Positions 44,804-45,144 of a stretch of DNA of 45,144 nucleotides are shown in pieces; the stretch's first letter is position 1, and every line of letters starts with the position of its first letter. The position numbers and the translations under genes are program-made. Source of the stretch: a bacterium. GTDB lineage: Bacteria > Verrucomicrobiota > Kiritimatiellia > CAIKKV01 > CAITUY01. The stretch covers positions 1 to 45,144 of the forward strand of contig JBAWZF010000022.1 of NCBI GenBank assembly GCA_037143175.1, read 5' to 3'. The notes under the pieces are model-generated. The model was not told where the DNA came from and searched no databases. It worked only from the letters and a program-made list of their open reading frames with translations.

Positions 44804-44855
44804 GAAGAGATGATGAATGGATGAAGAAACCCGGAGGAAGAGATTTGAACAGAAG
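44797..44855 (+). repeat. Cassette-leader repeat, diverged copy 2
   Basis: This start of cassette C9 aligns with 41300-41352 and 45049-45101 with a few changes and a small insertion (GATGATGAATGGATGAAG in place of GATGATGGATGAA). It ends in the same GAGGAAGAGATTTGAACAG stretch. Confidence 0.85.
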
Positions 44856-44947
44856 GTCACGAAGACCACAAAGAATTGGTTTTTGTGCCGCCGGCGGCGG
44901 CAGGAAACAACTCTACCCTTCGTGATCTTTGCGGGCTTCTGTTCAAA
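44844..44947. repeat. Large inverted repeat filling non-coding cassette C9
   Basis: The left arm (TTTGAACAGAAG, CACGAAGA, CACAAAGAA; 44844-44875) pairs with the right arm (CCTTCGTG, ATCTTTGCGG, GCTTCTGTTCAAA; 44917-44947); the loop holds GCCGCCGGCGGCGGC. It is homologous to 41341-41444, with bases that differ between the two copies falling in paired positions. No open frame of the + strand is supported. Confidence 0.8.
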
Positions 44948-44986
44948 TTGAATTGGACGACCAGCAGGGGAAAAGGATTATAATGC

Positions 44987-45055
44987 GGAGAACCAGCGGT
45001 CGCACTGTACACCTCACCCTGACGGGTTCGGTGCCAGTGAACCGCAGCGTTCCCC
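44987..45055 (+). other. attC site of cassette C9
   Basis: AAC at 44991-44993 and GTT at 45049-45051. GAACCAGCGGTCGCACTG pairs with CAGTGAACCGCAGCGTTC, around a loop with an inner CCCTGACGGG hairpin. R'' GGAGAAC differs by one base from the complement of its own leading GTTCCCC, exactly as in C1, so C1 and C9 are related cassettes. Confidence 0.92.
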
Positions 45056-45101
45056 TGATGAGATGATGGATGAAAACCGGAGGAAGAGATTTGAACAGAA
45101 G
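45049..45101 (+). repeat. Cassette-leader repeat, copy 3 (start of cassette C10)
   Basis: These 53 bases are identical to 41300-41352. After them the sequence departs from C1 and C9 (GTAGGATGAGAAGG), and the cassette continues beyond the window. It may be a third member of the non-coding cassette family or a hybrid. Confidence 0.9.
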
Positions 45102-45144
45102 GTAGGATGAGAAGGCTGGTCTCGCTCTCACGTGATAAATTAAT

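Larger units (their letters stand above)
39603..45144. mobile_element. Mobile integron: integrase, recombination site and at least ten cassettes (open at the right edge)
   Basis: The integrase gene (minus strand) points away from an array whose cassettes all read rightwards, the standard integron layout. Nine foldable attC sites were found, each with R'' ending in AAC on the left and GTT on the right. Cassette borders are: C1 41301-41543, C2 41544-42118, C3 42119-42693, C4 42694-43135, C5 43136-43437, C6 43438-43820, C7 43821-44577, C8 44578-44797, C9 44798-45049 and C10 from 45050 on. The R'' box of each attC is complementary to the first bases of its own cassette (for example C5 begins TTGGC and its attC starts GCCAAC). 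That is expected of cassettes that were once free circles. Confidence 0.95.

Noticed and set aside
44618-44869. An 83-codon minus-strand frame in cassettes C8-C9
   Set aside because: It crosses the C8 hairpin, an attC site and the C9 leader; a real gene would not span a cassette border against the array direction.

Overview
The window looks like a chromosomal segment of a Gram-negative bacterium of moderate GC content. It carries outer-membrane and periplasmic genes (MipA/OmpV, LolA-like, lipoproteins), lgt, and a gyrB-gyrA pair. The large right-handed beta-helix protein, the DUF5703 relic, the zinc-ribbon Ser/Thr kinase, the abundant palindromic repeats and a long-form integron integrase would suit the Verrucomicrobiota/Kiritimatiellota/Lentisphaerota group. 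That placement is inference: no rRNA or tRNA gene was found to test it.

Layout. (1) 1-9140: envelope and unknown-function genes: the tail of a membrane glycosyltransferase, an isoprenylcysteine-type methyltransferase, a YdjY-domain protein, a MipA/OmpV porin-like protein diverging from a LolA-like protein, a small exported protein, two tandem lipoproteins, a TPR protein coupled to a secreted YidD-like protein, and a zinc-finger SDR protein. (2) 9268-23005: a defence island. It holds an N6-methyltransferase / PD-(D/E)XK nuclease / DUF3037 operon, a single-chain type IIG restriction-modification protein, hrpB, and a PmeII-type endonuclease coupled to a C5 methyltransferase. It ends in two gene relics, a Vsr/DUF559-like nuclease tail and a deleted integron integrase. 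(3) 23018-34890: housekeeping genes (gyrA, gyrB, a DUF885 peptidase, a Ser/Thr kinase, lgt-rluD) with a long nested palindrome before the peptidase. (4) 34900-39600: a mosaic of broken genes around an intact beta-helix protein. (5) 39603-45144: a mobile integron.

The integron is the most notable system. A 438-residue IntI with an extra N-terminal region is transcribed away from a run of at least nine complete gene cassettes. Each is closed by a foldable attC site, and a tenth runs off the window. The cassette borders can be proven internally. The six bases that open a cassette (after the G^TT cut) are complementary to the R'' box of that cassette's own attC, not to its left neighbour's; this holds exactly for seven cassettes and with one mismatch for two. 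The cassettes encode an exported STN/secretin-N0-like protein, a DUF4160+DUF2442 pair, two small membrane proteins, a lipoprotein and an HNH nuclease. At least two, and probably four, carry no protein gene and consist mostly of large inverted repeats. Two of these are related copies, found at opposite ends of the visible array. A relic of a second integrase at 22.8-23.0 kb shows an earlier integron or duplication next to the restriction-modification genes.
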